Shown: positions 1-8,389, counted from the first letter of the stretch. The stretch is DNA of 64,000 nt from Halomonas ramblicola (GCF_030409215.1 NZ_JAUFPL010000020.1:40978-104977), one strand, 5' to 3'. Notes: a model not told the origin generated them from the letters alone. Translations and numbers: made by a program.

Positions 1-127
1 GCACCCCCGGGGTGTCATTTATCGCGGCGCGCATGGCCTCCACGCACTTCAGGCGAGCCTGGCGCCACTGGTCAGCTTCTGCCTTGAAGTGCACTACCTT
101 TTTGCTCAACTCGATTCGGTCATTCAT
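1..127 (-). CDS. Small hypothetical phage protein, cut by the window edge
   Basis: A minus-strand frame opens with ATG at 127 and stays open for 42 codons to the left edge, so its C-terminus is unseen. It begins MNDRIELSKKVVHFKAEADQ and is rich in charged and helical residues, so it may be a coiled coil. A purine-rich AGGAAGGG lies a few bases upstream of the ATG. It follows the tape-measure gene by 31 bp on the same strand, the position of a minor tail gene. The function is not recognised. Confidence 0.5.
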   Translation of the reverse strand, partial: MNDRIELSKKVVHFKAEADQWRQARLKCVEAMRAAINDTPGV

Positions 128-158
128 CGCATACCCTTCCTGGAATGTTTCGCCTGAC

Positions 159-2933
159 TCAAGCCGAGCCATTCAGTCCCAGCAGGAACTCCGCGCCCTC
201 GGCATTGGCGCGCAGCTGGATCTTCTCGAGGATCTCCCAGAGGATCATCTCCAGCGCCGGCTCCAGGCCGGTGGAGTCGATCTTGATTAGCCCCTCGCCA
301 TTGCGCATAGCCTCGGTGCGGGCCTTGAGGCTCGCGATCTGCTGCCTGGCCAGCTCATTCTGCAACCCGATCGCTTCCTGTTGCGCCTCCTCCTGCTTGC
401 GGATGGCACTGTCGAGGCTGACCTCATCCCAACGGCTCAAGTCGTCGTTGCCGAACCGGTCCGAGAACAGGCCGTCGAGTACCTGACTGGTACTGTCCAC
501 GGTCGTCGCCAGGGATCCCATCACCGCCTCCACCTTCTGGGCGTCGGCCTCGAGGCCGGCCACGGCAATCGAAGCCGTGAACTCCATGGCCTTGATCTTT
601 TCGTTCGATTCCAACTCAAGCAGGGTCTTCTCGAACTCGGAGAACTTCTCGCCGCCGTCCTCAACGTCCTTGCCGGCCTCCTTTGCCGCCCCGCCCATCA
701 CGGAGATGGACTTGCCAACCTCGATCAGGTTGCCGTCCAGCCCGCGCACGAACCGGCTGGTGTCGTCGATGTCGGCGGAGAGCACGTTGATGGACTCGTT
801 GGTCTCTCCGATCTTCGCCACGGACAGGGCCGCATCCACCGCAGCAATGTCCAGCTTCCTAATCTCCTCCTCACCCTCGCCCAGGCTAGCGACCTGAAGG
901 GCCGCATCGATGGCCGCCTGCTTGATGGTCGAGATCTTCTCCGCCGAGTCGCCGGCGGTGTCGCCCATCTCCTTGATCGAGCCCTCGGCATCCTCGGCAT
1001 CGCCGCCCAGGTTCGCCACCTCGATAGCTGCCTTTTCGGCTTCGCTGCCAAAGATCTGGAAATCTTCAGCCGCTTCCTCGCCCCAACCAAAATGCTGCCT
1101 GAGAGATTCCACACCGGCGGCGAGATTCTCGACGTTGAACAGTGAGAACTCGTCGCCCTGGATGTTCTCGACTTCCTCCAGGTCCTTCTTGAGCTTGTCG
1201 CTGAGGTTGATCGGCTCCTTATTGAATTCCTCCAGCCGCTTGTGCATCTCCCAGATGGATTCGCCCGCGATGAAGGCCACGGCGGCCAGGCCGGAGTTCT
1301 TGCCGAGCACGCCCACCAGATCGCGGATCCGCGGCAGGCCCAGGGCAATCACGCCGCCCTTGCCCGCCAGGGCCGACACGGCCTTGGTCAGCCCGCCCAG
1401 CACGCCGGCAGCGGGGCCCACTACCAGCGAGATGCCGCCGATGGTACCGATCAGCTTCTGGGTATCGCCGTCCAGGCTCAGGAAGGCTTCGATCACCGGG
1501 GCCAGGGCGCCAGCCACGCCCTTGAATACCTCGATGGTGCCGGCGGTGAATTCGGAGAGCGACTTGAAGGTGCCGCCCAGGGCCTCGATGACCCGCTGCA
1601 GATCGTCAGCGGAAACGCTCACGTTCTCCAGGTCGCCGAACAGCGCGGCCATGCCCTGCGAGAAGCCGCTGTAGTCGGCACCCGCCAGGGCCTCGGGCAA
1701 TGCCTCGGCCACCTCCAGCGCCAGGCGCCTGATCTCGTCCAGGGTCGGCGTGATGGCGGCGAAGAACTCGTCCAGGGCGCCATCGGCGGCGGCGCTCTCG
1801 AACTGGATGAAGACATCGGTCATGGCCGAGCTGATGCCGGCCATCTCGTCCTTGAACTCCATGCCCAGGGTGCGTGCCAGGTTCTCGAAGGATTCCCGCG
1901 CTCGGTCGCCCGCTTTCTCGGCGGTACCCAGACGGATCGCCACCTCTTCAGAAACGCTGGCCGATTCTTCCATGGCCTGGTTCACATCGACGGTGCTGCC
2001 GAACAGTGAATCAAGGACGGTGACCATCTTCGCCGACTGCTCGATGCCGAACAGCTGCTGGGCCACGAACAGCTTCTCGCTGTCCGCCAGGTCGCCGGTG
2101 GCGTTGGCCACGTCGAGCAGGATGGCGCTGGAATCACGCAGCACGCCGTTGCTGTCGCGCTGGGCGACACCGATGCTCTCCAGCGCAGCCGTCACGGGCT
2201 TGCTGTCATCGCCCAGGCGCAAGAGGCCGGTGCGCAGGGCGTTGGCCGCCTCGGGCCCGGAGCGGAACACCTCGATCACCGGGATCAGCAGCTCAGCGGT
2301 CTCTTCGAAGCTCAGGCCCATGGCATCGGCAATGGGCGACAGCCGGGCCATGCCCTGGGAGAGCTGATCGACGTTGGTGGCGTAGGTGTTCGACGAGGCG
2401 TTGAGCACCTCGAGCAACTGGTTGGCATCGCTGGCCGGGGCCTTGAAGCCCTTGAGGGTGGCCACCAGCACTTCGCTGGCCTGCGCTGCCTCGAGATCGC
2501 CGGCGATCACCAGGTCCAGGCCGCTCTTGACCAGGCCCAGCGCCTCTTCCGCCGTGAACCCCGCCTGCTTGTAGTTGGCCATCGAGCTGAGCAGGTCGGT
2601 CGAGGACTCGCCGTAGGTGTTCGACAGCTCGGTGATCTGGCGGGTGAACTGATCGACGCTGCCGTCATTCTCGCCCAGCGTCTTGGCGAGTTCGGCCTGC
2701 GCCGACTCGAACTTGACCGCCGAATCATAGGCCCGCGAGCCCAGCGCCACCGCCATGGTCAGCGCCGCCGCCTCGAACGCCAGCAGGGCCTTGGTGCCAG
2801 TGGCCAACGGCGCGGCGATGGCCTCGACATTGTCGCTGAGGTTGTCGATGCGCTTGGTGGCGGAGTCCACCCCCGCGCCCATCTGGTCGACGCCCTCGAA
2901 GATGATGGCTACCGTCTTTTCCAAGTCCGCCAC
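159..2933 (-). CDS. Phage tail tape measure protein
   Basis: A 924-residue protein that would set tail length and line the tail tube during assembly. The N-terminal half looks like the PhageMin_Tail/TP901-type core: alternating helices with many Ala, Ser and Asn, including FTRQITELSNTYGESSTDLL. It is followed by a hydrophobic Gly/Ala/Val-rich stretch around residues 490-560 and a long charged helical C-terminus. The frame is open upstream to 2981, but GTG at 2933 has AGGAGG 7-8 bases before it and is chosen as the start. Codons upstream of it read unusually (MALWWW). At 924 residues it is of normal size for a siphophage-like tape measure. It lies downstream of the replication genes on the same strand rather than among visible head or tail genes. 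Confidence 0.8.
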   Translation of the reverse strand: MADLEKTVAIIFEGVDQMGAGVDSATKRIDNLSDNVEAIAAPLATGTKALLAFEAAALTMAVALGSRAYDSAVKFESAQAELAKTLGENDGSVDQFTRQITELSNTYGESSTDLLSSMANYKQAGFTAEEALGLVKSGLDLVIAGDLEAAQASEVLVATLKGFKAPASDANQLLEVLNASSNTYATNVDQLSQGMARLSPIADAMGLSFEETAELLIPVIEVFRSGPEAANALRTGLLRLGDDSKPVTAALESIGVAQRDSNGVLRDSSAILLDVANATGDLADSEKLFVAQQLFGIEQSAKMVTVLDSLFGSTVDVNQAMEESASVSEEVAIRLGTAEKAGDRARESFENLARTLGMEFKDEMAGISSAMTDVFIQFESAAADGALDEFFAAITPTLDEIRRLALEVAEALPEALAGADYSGFSQGMAALFGDLENVSVSADDLQRVIEALGGTFKSLSEFTAGTIEVFKGVAGALAPVIEAFLSLDGDTQKLIGTIGGISLVVGPAAGVLGGLTKAVSALAGKGGVIALGLPRIRDLVGVLGKNSGLAAVAFIAGESIWEMHKRLEEFNKEPINLSDKLKKDLEEVENIQGDEFSLFNVENLAAGVESLRQHFGWGEEAAEDFQIFGSEAEKAAIEVANLGGDAEDAEGSIKEMGDTAGDSAEKISTIKQAAIDAALQVASLGEGEEEIRKLDIAAVDAALSVAKIGETNESINVLSADIDDTSRFVRGLDGNLIEVGKSISVMGGAAKEAGKDVEDGGEKFSEFEKTLLELESNEKIKAMEFTASIAVAGLEADAQKVEAVMGSLATTVDSTSQVLDGLFSDRFGNDDLSRWDEVSLDSAIRKQEEAQQEAIGLQNELARQQIASLKARTEAMRNGEGLIKIDSTGLEPALEMILWEILEKIQLRANAEGAEFLLGLNGSA

Positions 2934-2999
2934 GGCGGCTCCTCCTGTGTTCGTGTCTGGTGTCCACCACCAGAGGGCCACCCCGGTGGGTGCCCGGCA

Positions 3000-3197
3000 T
3001 TACTGATCGGCGGCGATGATCGGCGTGGGCAGCCGACGGTCGCTTAACAGCAACAGCCAACCCACAGCATGGGTATCACCCTGCTCGGCTTGGCGCTCCA
3101 AGATCTCGAACAGTTCACGGCGACGGGCTATGGTCGGGGCGACTTGCGGGCCGCGGAGAGGACGTGCGCTGGAAGTCTTCATGGCTTTGCTGTCCAT
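3000..3197 (-). CDS. Small hypothetical protein upstream of the tape measure gene
   Basis: About 65 codons (MDSKAMKTSS to the stop), or 60 if the second ATG at 3182 is used. No convincing Shine-Dalgarno precedes either ATG. The frame continues upstream to 3317, but that extension crosses an AT-rich regulatory patch and looks non-coding. The protein is helical and charged, with a Leu-rich segment near the end (GWLLLLSDRR). In many tailed phages the slot just before the tape measure is held by tail assembly chaperones, but there is no sequence motif here to support that role. Confidence 0.4.
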   Translation of the reverse strand: MDSKAMKTSSARPLRGPQVAPTIARRRELFEILERQAEQGDTHAVGWLLLLSDRRLPTPIIAADQ

Positions 3198-3224
3198 CCA
3201 TACAGTCACACAACATAATGTAGT

Positions 3225-3242
3225 CTGATTAGGCCTGATTAG
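3225..3242 (-). promoter_or_regulatory. Tandem CTAATCAG boxes, candidate promoter/operator of the tail gene block
   Basis: On the minus strand CTAATCAG occurs twice with a 10-bp period, one helical turn. It is followed at once by an AT-rich stretch containing TACATTATG, a possible -10 region. The patch is clearly richer in A+T than the genes on both sides and lies in the 165-bp gap between the replication genes and the tape-measure block, where a separate late promoter would be expected. No good -35 hexamer is seen, as would fit an activator-dependent promoter. Confidence 0.35.
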
Positions 3243-3362
3243 CTCATATTGTGTTTTATCGGTGGCAGGGAGCGTCATTCCTGCCGCTCGCACGTCATCC
3301 GCTCCACGAAATGACACGGCGAGCAGGCCGCGGGACCAGGGTGTTGGTTCGCCAGCTCTCCT

Positions 3363-3587
3363 TCAGCGAGGGGTTGCCCCATCCGGCTGGGCGCCAGGCC
3401 ACCGCTGGCGGGCCGCTGCCAACGCCTCGTGCCCGGGCACCGAACAAGGCAGCAGGAGCACCACGGGTTGGCCGTGCACGCGGAAGCGCCAGCCGTTGAG
3501 ACGGGAGCGCCGGTTCTGCACGGGCGGGGCGATGGAGTTATCGCGGACGTGTTCGCAGAGCTGAGTGATCCAGTCCATCACGATCAT
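3363..3587 (-). CDS. Small hypothetical protein coupled to the DUF927 helicase gene
   Basis: 74 codons beginning MIVMDWITQLCEHVRD. The ATG at 3587 overlaps the helicase stop as ATGA and has a strong GAGGAGG just upstream, so translation is probably coupled. The protein has an N-terminal amphipathic helix, a basic middle (NRRSRLNGWRFRV) and the sequence QPVVLLLPCSVPG. It is the last gene of the replication operon. The function is not recognised. Its tight coupling to the helicase suggests a role in replication or its control, which is inference. Confidence 0.6.
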   Translation of the reverse strand: MIVMDWITQLCEHVRDNSIAPPVQNRRSRLNGWRFRVHGQPVVLLLPCSVPGHEALAAARQRWPGAQPDGATPR

Positions 3588-5368
3588 GCCTCCTCGCCAC
3601 CCTCTAGGATCGCCGCCGGTACGGCGTACAGCTTGCGCGGCCCGCTGTGCCCCGGGATGCCGCGCACCTGACAGGTGAAGCGGCCGCCTTTGCCCTCGGT
3701 GAGCAGGAAACCGCCTTCGGCCAGCCAGCGGGCCACGCGCACTGGGCCGAAGCCCTGGCAGGCCTCCTTCCAGCCATCGGCCGTGAACAGGTAGCAGCGG
3801 TACCCGCGGTGATCGCCGACGTAGCCGGCGCGGTCGCGGGTCGGTACCGTGCGGGCGGCGCCGTCCAGGGGCGTGAAGCGTGACTCCCCGTGGCGCTCGA
3901 GGAAGGCGCGCACCTGCTCGAGGGCACGCCGTGGCTCGTCGTCGCCACTGGTGCCACGCTCTGAGAGCCACTCGCGGAACATCACGGTGCAGGCGGTGGT
4001 GATCTCCTCGGGATCCCAGTCGACGATGCCCCACTGGCTGGCCAGCAGGCCGGCGGTGACCACCAGGGCGAACTTATCGCCGACCCGGTAGACCTGGCCA
4101 CTGGCGCCGGGGGGCAGGGCACGATGACGGAAGTGATCGCGCGTGCGGGTGAAGACCTCCTGCGCCAGCTGCTGCTTGCTGGCCAGGTGCTCGATGAAGT
4201 GCGCCGCGGCATGGCCGTAGTGCTCCCGGGCGGCGCGGTCGATGCGGTTGGCGAAGGCCTCGCCGCTGTGGTCATGGGTCTGGTTGAAGGCGCCCAGGCC
4301 GGCCCCCGCATCGGAGGGCAACACGATGGCGCGCACCGCCTGGCCGGCATAGGAGCGGCCGCCCTCGCTGGCGATATGGTCGGCGGTGGTCAGTTCGCCG
4401 GTGGAGAGGAAGATCAGGCGCCAGCGGGCCCGCTCCCGGGCAACGCCGGTCTCCTTCGCGCGGCCCTTGCCACGACCCTCGGCGAGCATGTAGACGACCT
4501 TCCCGGCCGAGCGCGGGTCGCACTGGTGGAGTTCGTCCAGGGTCAGGAGGCCGTCGCTGCGAGTGGTGGCGATGCCCTCCAGGCCGTTGGCGGTGTTGTT
4601 CCAGCTTTCCAGCAGGGCATCAGGGTCGCCCCATACCGAGTTCGCCACCGTCAGGATGGTGGTCTTGCCGCTGCTGGATTCACCGTAGAGGTGGAAACCG
4701 AAGCTCTCCTTCACATGACACGGCGCCAGCAGGGTGGGCGCCAGGGCCGCCGCGACGCCGAACACCAGCCGGGAGTTGCCCTGGCACAGCGCCGCGACCT
4801 TGCGCTGCCAAGCCTCCAGGGTGCCGGCCAGACGGTACCCATCGGCTGTCAGGTCGGCCCGCTGGTAGACGATACGCTGCTGGCTGGGGTTGCCGAGCAC
4901 CCGGTCGGGCAGCACGTAGGCATCCCCATGCCATCCGGTGCGCTGCGTGGAGGTCATCAACCGGCCTTCCCGGGCGCAGCGCTGGGCGGCCAGGTTGATG
5001 TAGGTGGTCAGCAGCCGATGGGCGCGCTGGTTGGCATCGATCATCAGGCCCATGTCGAGCAGGATCCCGCGCAGCTCCTCGGCACTGCCCTTGAGCATCG
5101 AGGCCGGCATCGCCCACTCCTGGGTGAAGCCGGTGTCCGTGGGGAAGCGCAGCAGGTAGCCGTGGCCGCCGGAGTGGACGGCCGCCGTGCGTGCCACCAC
5201 CTCCAGCTGGCTGCAGATCCGGGTGGTGCGCGGCTCGCCATCCCCATCGGCGCGGGACTCGTGGACCAGCCAGCCATCCTCGTCGATCGAGAAGCCGTCG
5301 GGCATGGTGGGCAGGCCGGTCACCTCTGGCGCCTCCTGCATGGCGTGTTGAATCGCGTGCGCCGTCAT
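3584..5368 (-). CDS. DUF927-family replicative helicase
   Basis: A 594-residue P-loop ATPase of the DUF927 type, which acts as the helicase half of P4-like primase-helicase systems. Walker A is GESSSGKT at about residues 229-236 and the Walker B-like segment is LLTLDE at about 274-279. The C-terminal 100 residues form a basic domain (GYRCYLFTADGWKEAC). The ATG at 5368 overlaps the stop of the primase gene as ATGA and has AGGA 6 bases upstream; ATG at 5374 is the alternative. With the preceding zinc-finger/Toprim gene it would unwind and prime the element's origin. In phage P4 both activities lie on one alpha protein; here they are two coupled genes. Confidence 0.88.
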   Translation of the reverse strand: MTAHAIQHAMQEAPEVTGLPTMPDGFSIDEDGWLVHESRADGDGEPRTTRICSQLEVVARTAAVHSGGHGYLLRFPTDTGFTQEWAMPASMLKGSAEELRGILLDMGLMIDANQRAHRLLTTYINLAAQRCAREGRLMTSTQRTGWHGDAYVLPDRVLGNPSQQRIVYQRADLTADGYRLAGTLEAWQRKVAALCQGNSRLVFGVAAALAPTLLAPCHVKESFGFHLYGESSSGKTTILTVANSVWGDPDALLESWNNTANGLEGIATTRSDGLLTLDELHQCDPRSAGKVVYMLAEGRGKGRAKETGVARERARWRLIFLSTGELTTADHIASEGGRSYAGQAVRAIVLPSDAGAGLGAFNQTHDHSGEAFANRIDRAAREHYGHAAAHFIEHLASKQQLAQEVFTRTRDHFRHRALPPGASGQVYRVGDKFALVVTAGLLASQWGIVDWDPEEITTACTVMFREWLSERGTSGDDEPRRALEQVRAFLERHGESRFTPLDGAARTVPTRDRAGYVGDHRGYRCYLFTADGWKEACQGFGPVRVARWLAEGGFLLTEGKGGRFTCQVRGIPGHSGPRKLYAVPAAILEGGEEA

Positions 5369-6411
5369 AGGCATTCCTCTCCTTCAGTGCACAGCACGTC
5401 GAGCCAGTCGAGGCCCTTGGCGTGGTCCGGGATCGGGCCGGGCGGGAGGCATACCCTCACCCGCAGGCCATGGCGGCCCAGCCGGCTACGCAGGGCACGC
5501 GCTGCCTGCTGGCCGGTACCACTGCGGTCGCGGTCTGCCATGATCCATACCGCACGGATCCCGGCGGGTGACTGCCACCGAGCGAGGCCGCCGGCGGTGA
5601 CGCAGGCCCACACCGGGAACTCCGGTCGCGCGAGGCGCACGGCCAGCGCCGTCTCGATGCCTTCCGTCAGCGCCAGCACCTCACCGCTGCATGGATAGAG
5701 CGGGATGGCGGCGCCGTGGGTGGCACGGTCATGAATGGGGGCGGCAAGTTTCTTCGGGCTCTCCACGGCGGCCTTGCCGCCGCCATCGGGGGCCAGGTAG
5801 GTGCGGTGCACGCTGACCAACTGGCCGGCGGGGGAGCGCACCGGGGCCACCAGGGCCGGGTGGTCGCCGAGGTGCCGGGGCCGGTCCTGGTCGTCGAGTT
5901 CCCAGTACGGCAGCCCCGGGTGTGCGAACCAGCCCGGGGGCAGGTCGCCGCGGTCGATCAGCTCGCCCAGGCCACGGTGCGCGAGGTAGGCCAGGGCCGT
6001 GGTGCTCTGCCCCAGCGGTATTGCGGGCGCCAGCATCTCTACCAGGCGCTGGCGTCGGTCGGGGCGTGGAGTGGCCGCCGGCTCCTGTCGGGGTGGCGGC
6101 GGCCGTCGGCGCGGTGCCGAGGTCGCGCCCTCGAGGCCGAGGCGCCCGGTGATGTCACGGGCCGCGGCGGCCGGCGGTAGGCCGGTGAGGCGCTGCCACC
6201 AGGTCAGGCCATCGCCCGCGCCACACTGGTTGCAGATCGCACCGCCGGTGGCCTCCCAGTCGGGAAACAGGCGGAAACGATCGCGACCGCCGCACACCGG
6301 GCACGGCTGGTGCCGGCGGTGCGTCCAGTGGCGCAGGTCCATCACCTGGGGCAGCAGGCCACCCCAACGGTGACGGGCCTGATCGAGGACCTCAGCAACC
6401 GGGCCAGACAT
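5365..6411 (-). CDS. P4-type zinc-finger/Toprim primase
   Basis: 348 residues. The N-terminus carries the P4-primase zinc motif CPVCGGRDRF...CNQC (Cys 37, 40, 60 and 63). A Toprim-like domain follows, with TEGIETAL and MADRDRSG supplying the acidic metal-binding residues. It would make RNA primers for replication of the element. The gene starts one base into the stop of the upstream ORF (TAATG) and its stop overlaps the helicase ATG, so all three are translationally coupled. The protein ends after the Toprim region and lacks its own helicase domain, which is supplied by the next gene. Confidence 0.88.
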   Translation of the reverse strand: MSGPVAEVLDQARHRWGGLLPQVMDLRHWTHRRHQPCPVCGGRDRFRLFPDWEATGGAICNQCGAGDGLTWWQRLTGLPPAAAARDITGRLGLEGATSAPRRRPPPPRQEPAATPRPDRRQRLVEMLAPAIPLGQSTTALAYLAHRGLGELIDRGDLPPGWFAHPGLPYWELDDQDRPRHLGDHPALVAPVRSPAGQLVSVHRTYLAPDGGGKAAVESPKKLAAPIHDRATHGAAIPLYPCSGEVLALTEGIETALAVRLARPEFPVWACVTAGGLARWQSPAGIRAVWIMADRDRSGTGQQAARALRSRLGRHGLRVRVCLPPGPIPDHAKGLDWLDVLCTEGEECL

Positions 6412-6968
6412 TACGTAGTCGCCGGCTTCGAACGCTTGGCCATCATCACCGACACCCAGCCATTGGCCAGGGCCTCGATTGTTTCCAGCCGGTGGCTGAT
6501 CGTCATCAGTGCTGGCACCCTCGGATTCAGCGGGTCGAGTTGTTCGGCGTTGGAGGTAAACCAGCGGGCAATGGCCGTCATGCCGCTCAGCAGAGTACCA
6601 AGGCCCTCTCCGGCATTGAGACGCGATGGCTCGCTCGTCAGGCAGCTCAGGCGACGGGTTTCTTCCAAGGTGAGGCCCGTGGTGTCCACCGGCTCATCCG
6701 CCTGGTGACGCGGTGTATCCAGCAGCTGTTCCGCCAGCATCTGAGCCAGGAACGCCTCCTCGGCCAAATAGCCCGCCAGCTCCTCAGCGTGGCCGAGATC
6801 GAGGGGGCCCATGAGATCCGGTCCGTGCTCTTCGAACTCGGCGCGCCGCTCCCCCTTGGAGAGCGATAGGGCTCGCAGCAGTCCATTCGTGCTTATCAGT
6901 TGCGCGTGGATGTCACGCATCAGGGCTTGCGGGTCGAGGTTGTCCAGGGTGTCGAGTTTGGAATTCAT
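6411..6968 (-). CDS. Hypothetical protein of the replication operon
   Basis: 185 residues, mostly alpha-helical and acidic in the first half (LDLGHAEELAGYLAEEAFLAQ). The ATG at 6968 has TGGAG 8 bases upstream, and the stop shares a base with the primase start. No known domain is recognised. Position and coupling tie it to the primase. An accessory replication or regulatory role is possible but not shown. Confidence 0.7.
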   Translation of the reverse strand: MNSKLDTLDNLDPQALMRDIHAQLISTNGLLRALSLSKGERRAEFEEHGPDLMGPLDLGHAEELAGYLAEEAFLAQMLAEQLLDTPRHQADEPVDTTGLTLEETRRLSCLTSEPSRLNAGEGLGTLLSGMTAIARWFTSNAEQLDPLNPRVPALMTISHRLETIEALANGWVSVMMAKRSKPATT

Positions 6969-7015
6969 GATGTGGCTCCAGGTAGTTGTCGTGATGGCGA
7001 TTGGTTGGCAGGGCG

Positions 7016-7291
7016 TCAGCCTTTGCCACTCTCCTCAGGGCCTGGTGCGGGTATCCTCTCGGGTGCTGGGTTCATCTCGACGGCCACGTAATCCAGGTAC
7101 TCGCCGACCAACTTCACGGCGGCACAGAGTCCGAGCTCGACACTCTCTTCAAGCCCGCCACCTTCCAGAACCGTGCCAATGCCGTGCAGGGCCCCGGCGG
7201 CCATCCCCACTTCTCCGGTGAAGGCCTTGGCCGGCACGGGGTCGGCGTGGAAATACCTGGGGGTCTGGGGTTGCTTCCGTTGGGTCGCCAT
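7016..7291 (-). CDS. Small hypothetical phage-element protein
   Basis: 91 residues from MATQRKQPQTPRYFHADPVP to GPEESGKG. The ATG at 7291 has AGGAG 8 bases upstream. An ATG two codons earlier (7297) overlaps the upstream stop as ATGA but sits too close to the same AGGAG. The frame is open further upstream, but that part is shadow. The middle is a Gly-rich helical segment. The function is not recognised. Confidence 0.6.
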   Translation of the reverse strand: MATQRKQPQTPRYFHADPVPAKAFTGEVGMAAGALHGIGTVLEGGGLEESVELGLCAAVKLVGEYLDYVAVEMNPAPERIPAPGPEESGKG

Positions 7292-7293
7292 GG

Positions 7294-7635
7294 TCATTGC
7301 TCCTGTTCGCGCTCCCACAGCGCGGCCATCAGGTCGTCGCCGTTGGGCAGATGGGTATGGATCTCGCGGCCGCCGAAGGTCGCGAGCCGGATAACGGCCA
7401 GGGCGTCCTCCTGCAGTTCCAGGTCGAGCGCCCGCAGGCGGTTCATCTCGAAGGGCCATTCGGGGCCGTTGTAGAGCGCCAGCAGCAGGCGGCGGACGTG
7501 ATGGCTCTGTCCGCTGTGCTGCTGGGCGACCCGAGCAAGCCGCTCCAGGGCGGGGATACCAGCTTCGAGGGCGTCACGCTCCAGGGCGGCTTGCCTCTCG
7601 GCCGCCTGGACCAGGGAGTGGATCGAGGAAGTCAT
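7294..7635 (-). CDS. DUF7673-like small protein of the element
   Basis: 113 residues. The pattern GIPALERLARVAQQHSGQS, then RRLLLALYNGPEWPF, LRALDLELQEDALAVIRL and a final HTHLPNG is what I recall for DUF7673-type proteins of phages and plasmids; this is from memory, not a search. The ATG at 7635 has GGAGG 8 bases upstream and overlaps the preceding stop as ATGA. A GTG seven codons earlier is less likely. The function of the family is unknown. Confidence 0.65.
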   Translation of the reverse strand: MTSSIHSLVQAAERQAALERDALEAGIPALERLARVAQQHSGQSHHVRRLLLALYNGPEWPFEMNRLRALDLELQEDALAVIRLATFGGREIHTHLPNGDDLMAALWEREQEQ

Positions 7636-7868
7636 ACCGGGCCCCTCCCGTTCCACTTCCCGCCGTTGGCCAAAATCGCGCGCATGTGATCCTCGCTACC
7701 CCACTCGAAGCGGCCCCAGTAGCGTTTCGTGCCGACGAGGCGCTCGCCATCCATGCCCATGTCCAGGCACTGCACGAAGGCGTAGAGCTGTCCCTGCGAC
7801 TGGACGACCTTGCAGGTGCACTTGGGATGCGCGTCGTCGTAGATCATCTGGTTGACCTGGACTCTCAT
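7632..7868 (-). CDS. Small hypothetical protein with an N-terminal CTC motif
   Basis: 78 residues, beginning MRVQVNQMIYDDAHPKCTCK. A strong GGAGG stands 7 bases before the ATG, which overlaps the upstream gene's stop as ATGA. The C-terminal half is rich in Trp and Gly (RYWGRFEWGSEDH, NGGKWNGRG), suggesting a compact folded domain. A single CxC plus a later Cys is too little to claim metal binding. The function is unknown. Confidence 0.62.
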   Translation of the reverse strand: MRVQVNQMIYDDAHPKCTCKVVQSQGQLYAFVQCLDMGMDGERLVGTKRYWGRFEWGSEDHMRAILANGGKWNGRGPV

Positions 7869-8140
7869 GAGCGCACCTCCCCGCCATCGCGATCAGTGGA
7901 GAGCCTCGCCAGGCGCTGCTCGTCCTCAAAGAGATCCTCGGCGAGGTCCCCTGTCCTGGTGGAGAGGTGTTCGACCGCGAGCATCAGCCCGCCGAGCTCG
8001 ACATCAGTCAGGAACGGATCGATGCCTTCGCTGCCTTTCCTGGCCAGGTCGGTGTTCACCAGGTGAGCGATGGTATTGATGGCCTCGGCGATCTCCTGGA
8101 CGTCCTCGGCCCGGCTGTTGATGTGGGGGGTGCGGTTCAT
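7865..8140 (-). CDS. Small helical hypothetical protein
   Basis: 91 residues, strongly helical and acidic (EDVQEIAEAINTIAHLV, LAEDLFEDEQRLARL). The ATG at 8140 overlaps the upstream stop as ATGA, and an AGGGGGTGA-like Shine-Dalgarno lies just upstream. It belongs to the coupled chain of small ORFs that leads to the primase. No known domain is recognised. Confidence 0.6.
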   Translation of the reverse strand: MNRTPHINSRAEDVQEIAEAINTIAHLVNTDLARKGSEGIDPFLTDVELGGLMLAVEHLSTRTGDLAEDLFEDEQRLARLSTDRDGGEVRS

Positions 8141-8379
8141 GCTTCACCCCCTTGGCCGGCCGGCTGGTAGGTTCCAGGCTCGACGCCGTTGGCCCATGCG
8201 GCCAGGACGCGGCGCGGGGCCTCTGCCCGGAGCTCGACTTCCAGGCGGCGGGCCTTGGTGATGTGGTGGTTGTAGCGCTTGAGGCGTACGGACGTGCTGG
8301 AATCAGCGAACAGGGCGGCGCGGGCGCAGGCACGATGGTAGGCGGCACGCGCAGACGGATTGCGGGTAGGGAATATCAT
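8137..8379 (-). CDS. Ash/Icd-like small protein following the C4 RNA
   Basis: 80 residues, first gene of the minus-strand operon. The segment ARAAYHRACARAALF...SVRLKRYNHHITKARRLE resembles the C-terminal part of proteins annotated as ash or host cell division inhibitor Icd-like in P4-like elements; this comparison is from memory. The ATG at 8379 has AGGAG 8 bases upstream. The same frame is open far upstream through the C4 RNA (for example an ATG at 8532, MPVHRVYGGCAW), and longer Ash-type products are known to be translated through that region. Either start is possible. The family can interfere with host division, but no such activity can be read here. Confidence 0.6.
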   Translation of the reverse strand: MIFPTRNPSARAAYHRACARAALFADSSTSVRLKRYNHHITKARRLEVELRAEAPRRVLAAWANGVEPGTYQPAGQGGEA

Positions 8380-8389
8380 GGGTAGAGCT

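Noticed and set aside
3000..3317. 105-codon version of the small ORF before the tape-measure gene
   Set aside because: The first 40 codons cross the AT-rich regulatory patch and have no ribosome-binding site; only the last 60-65 codons look plausible.
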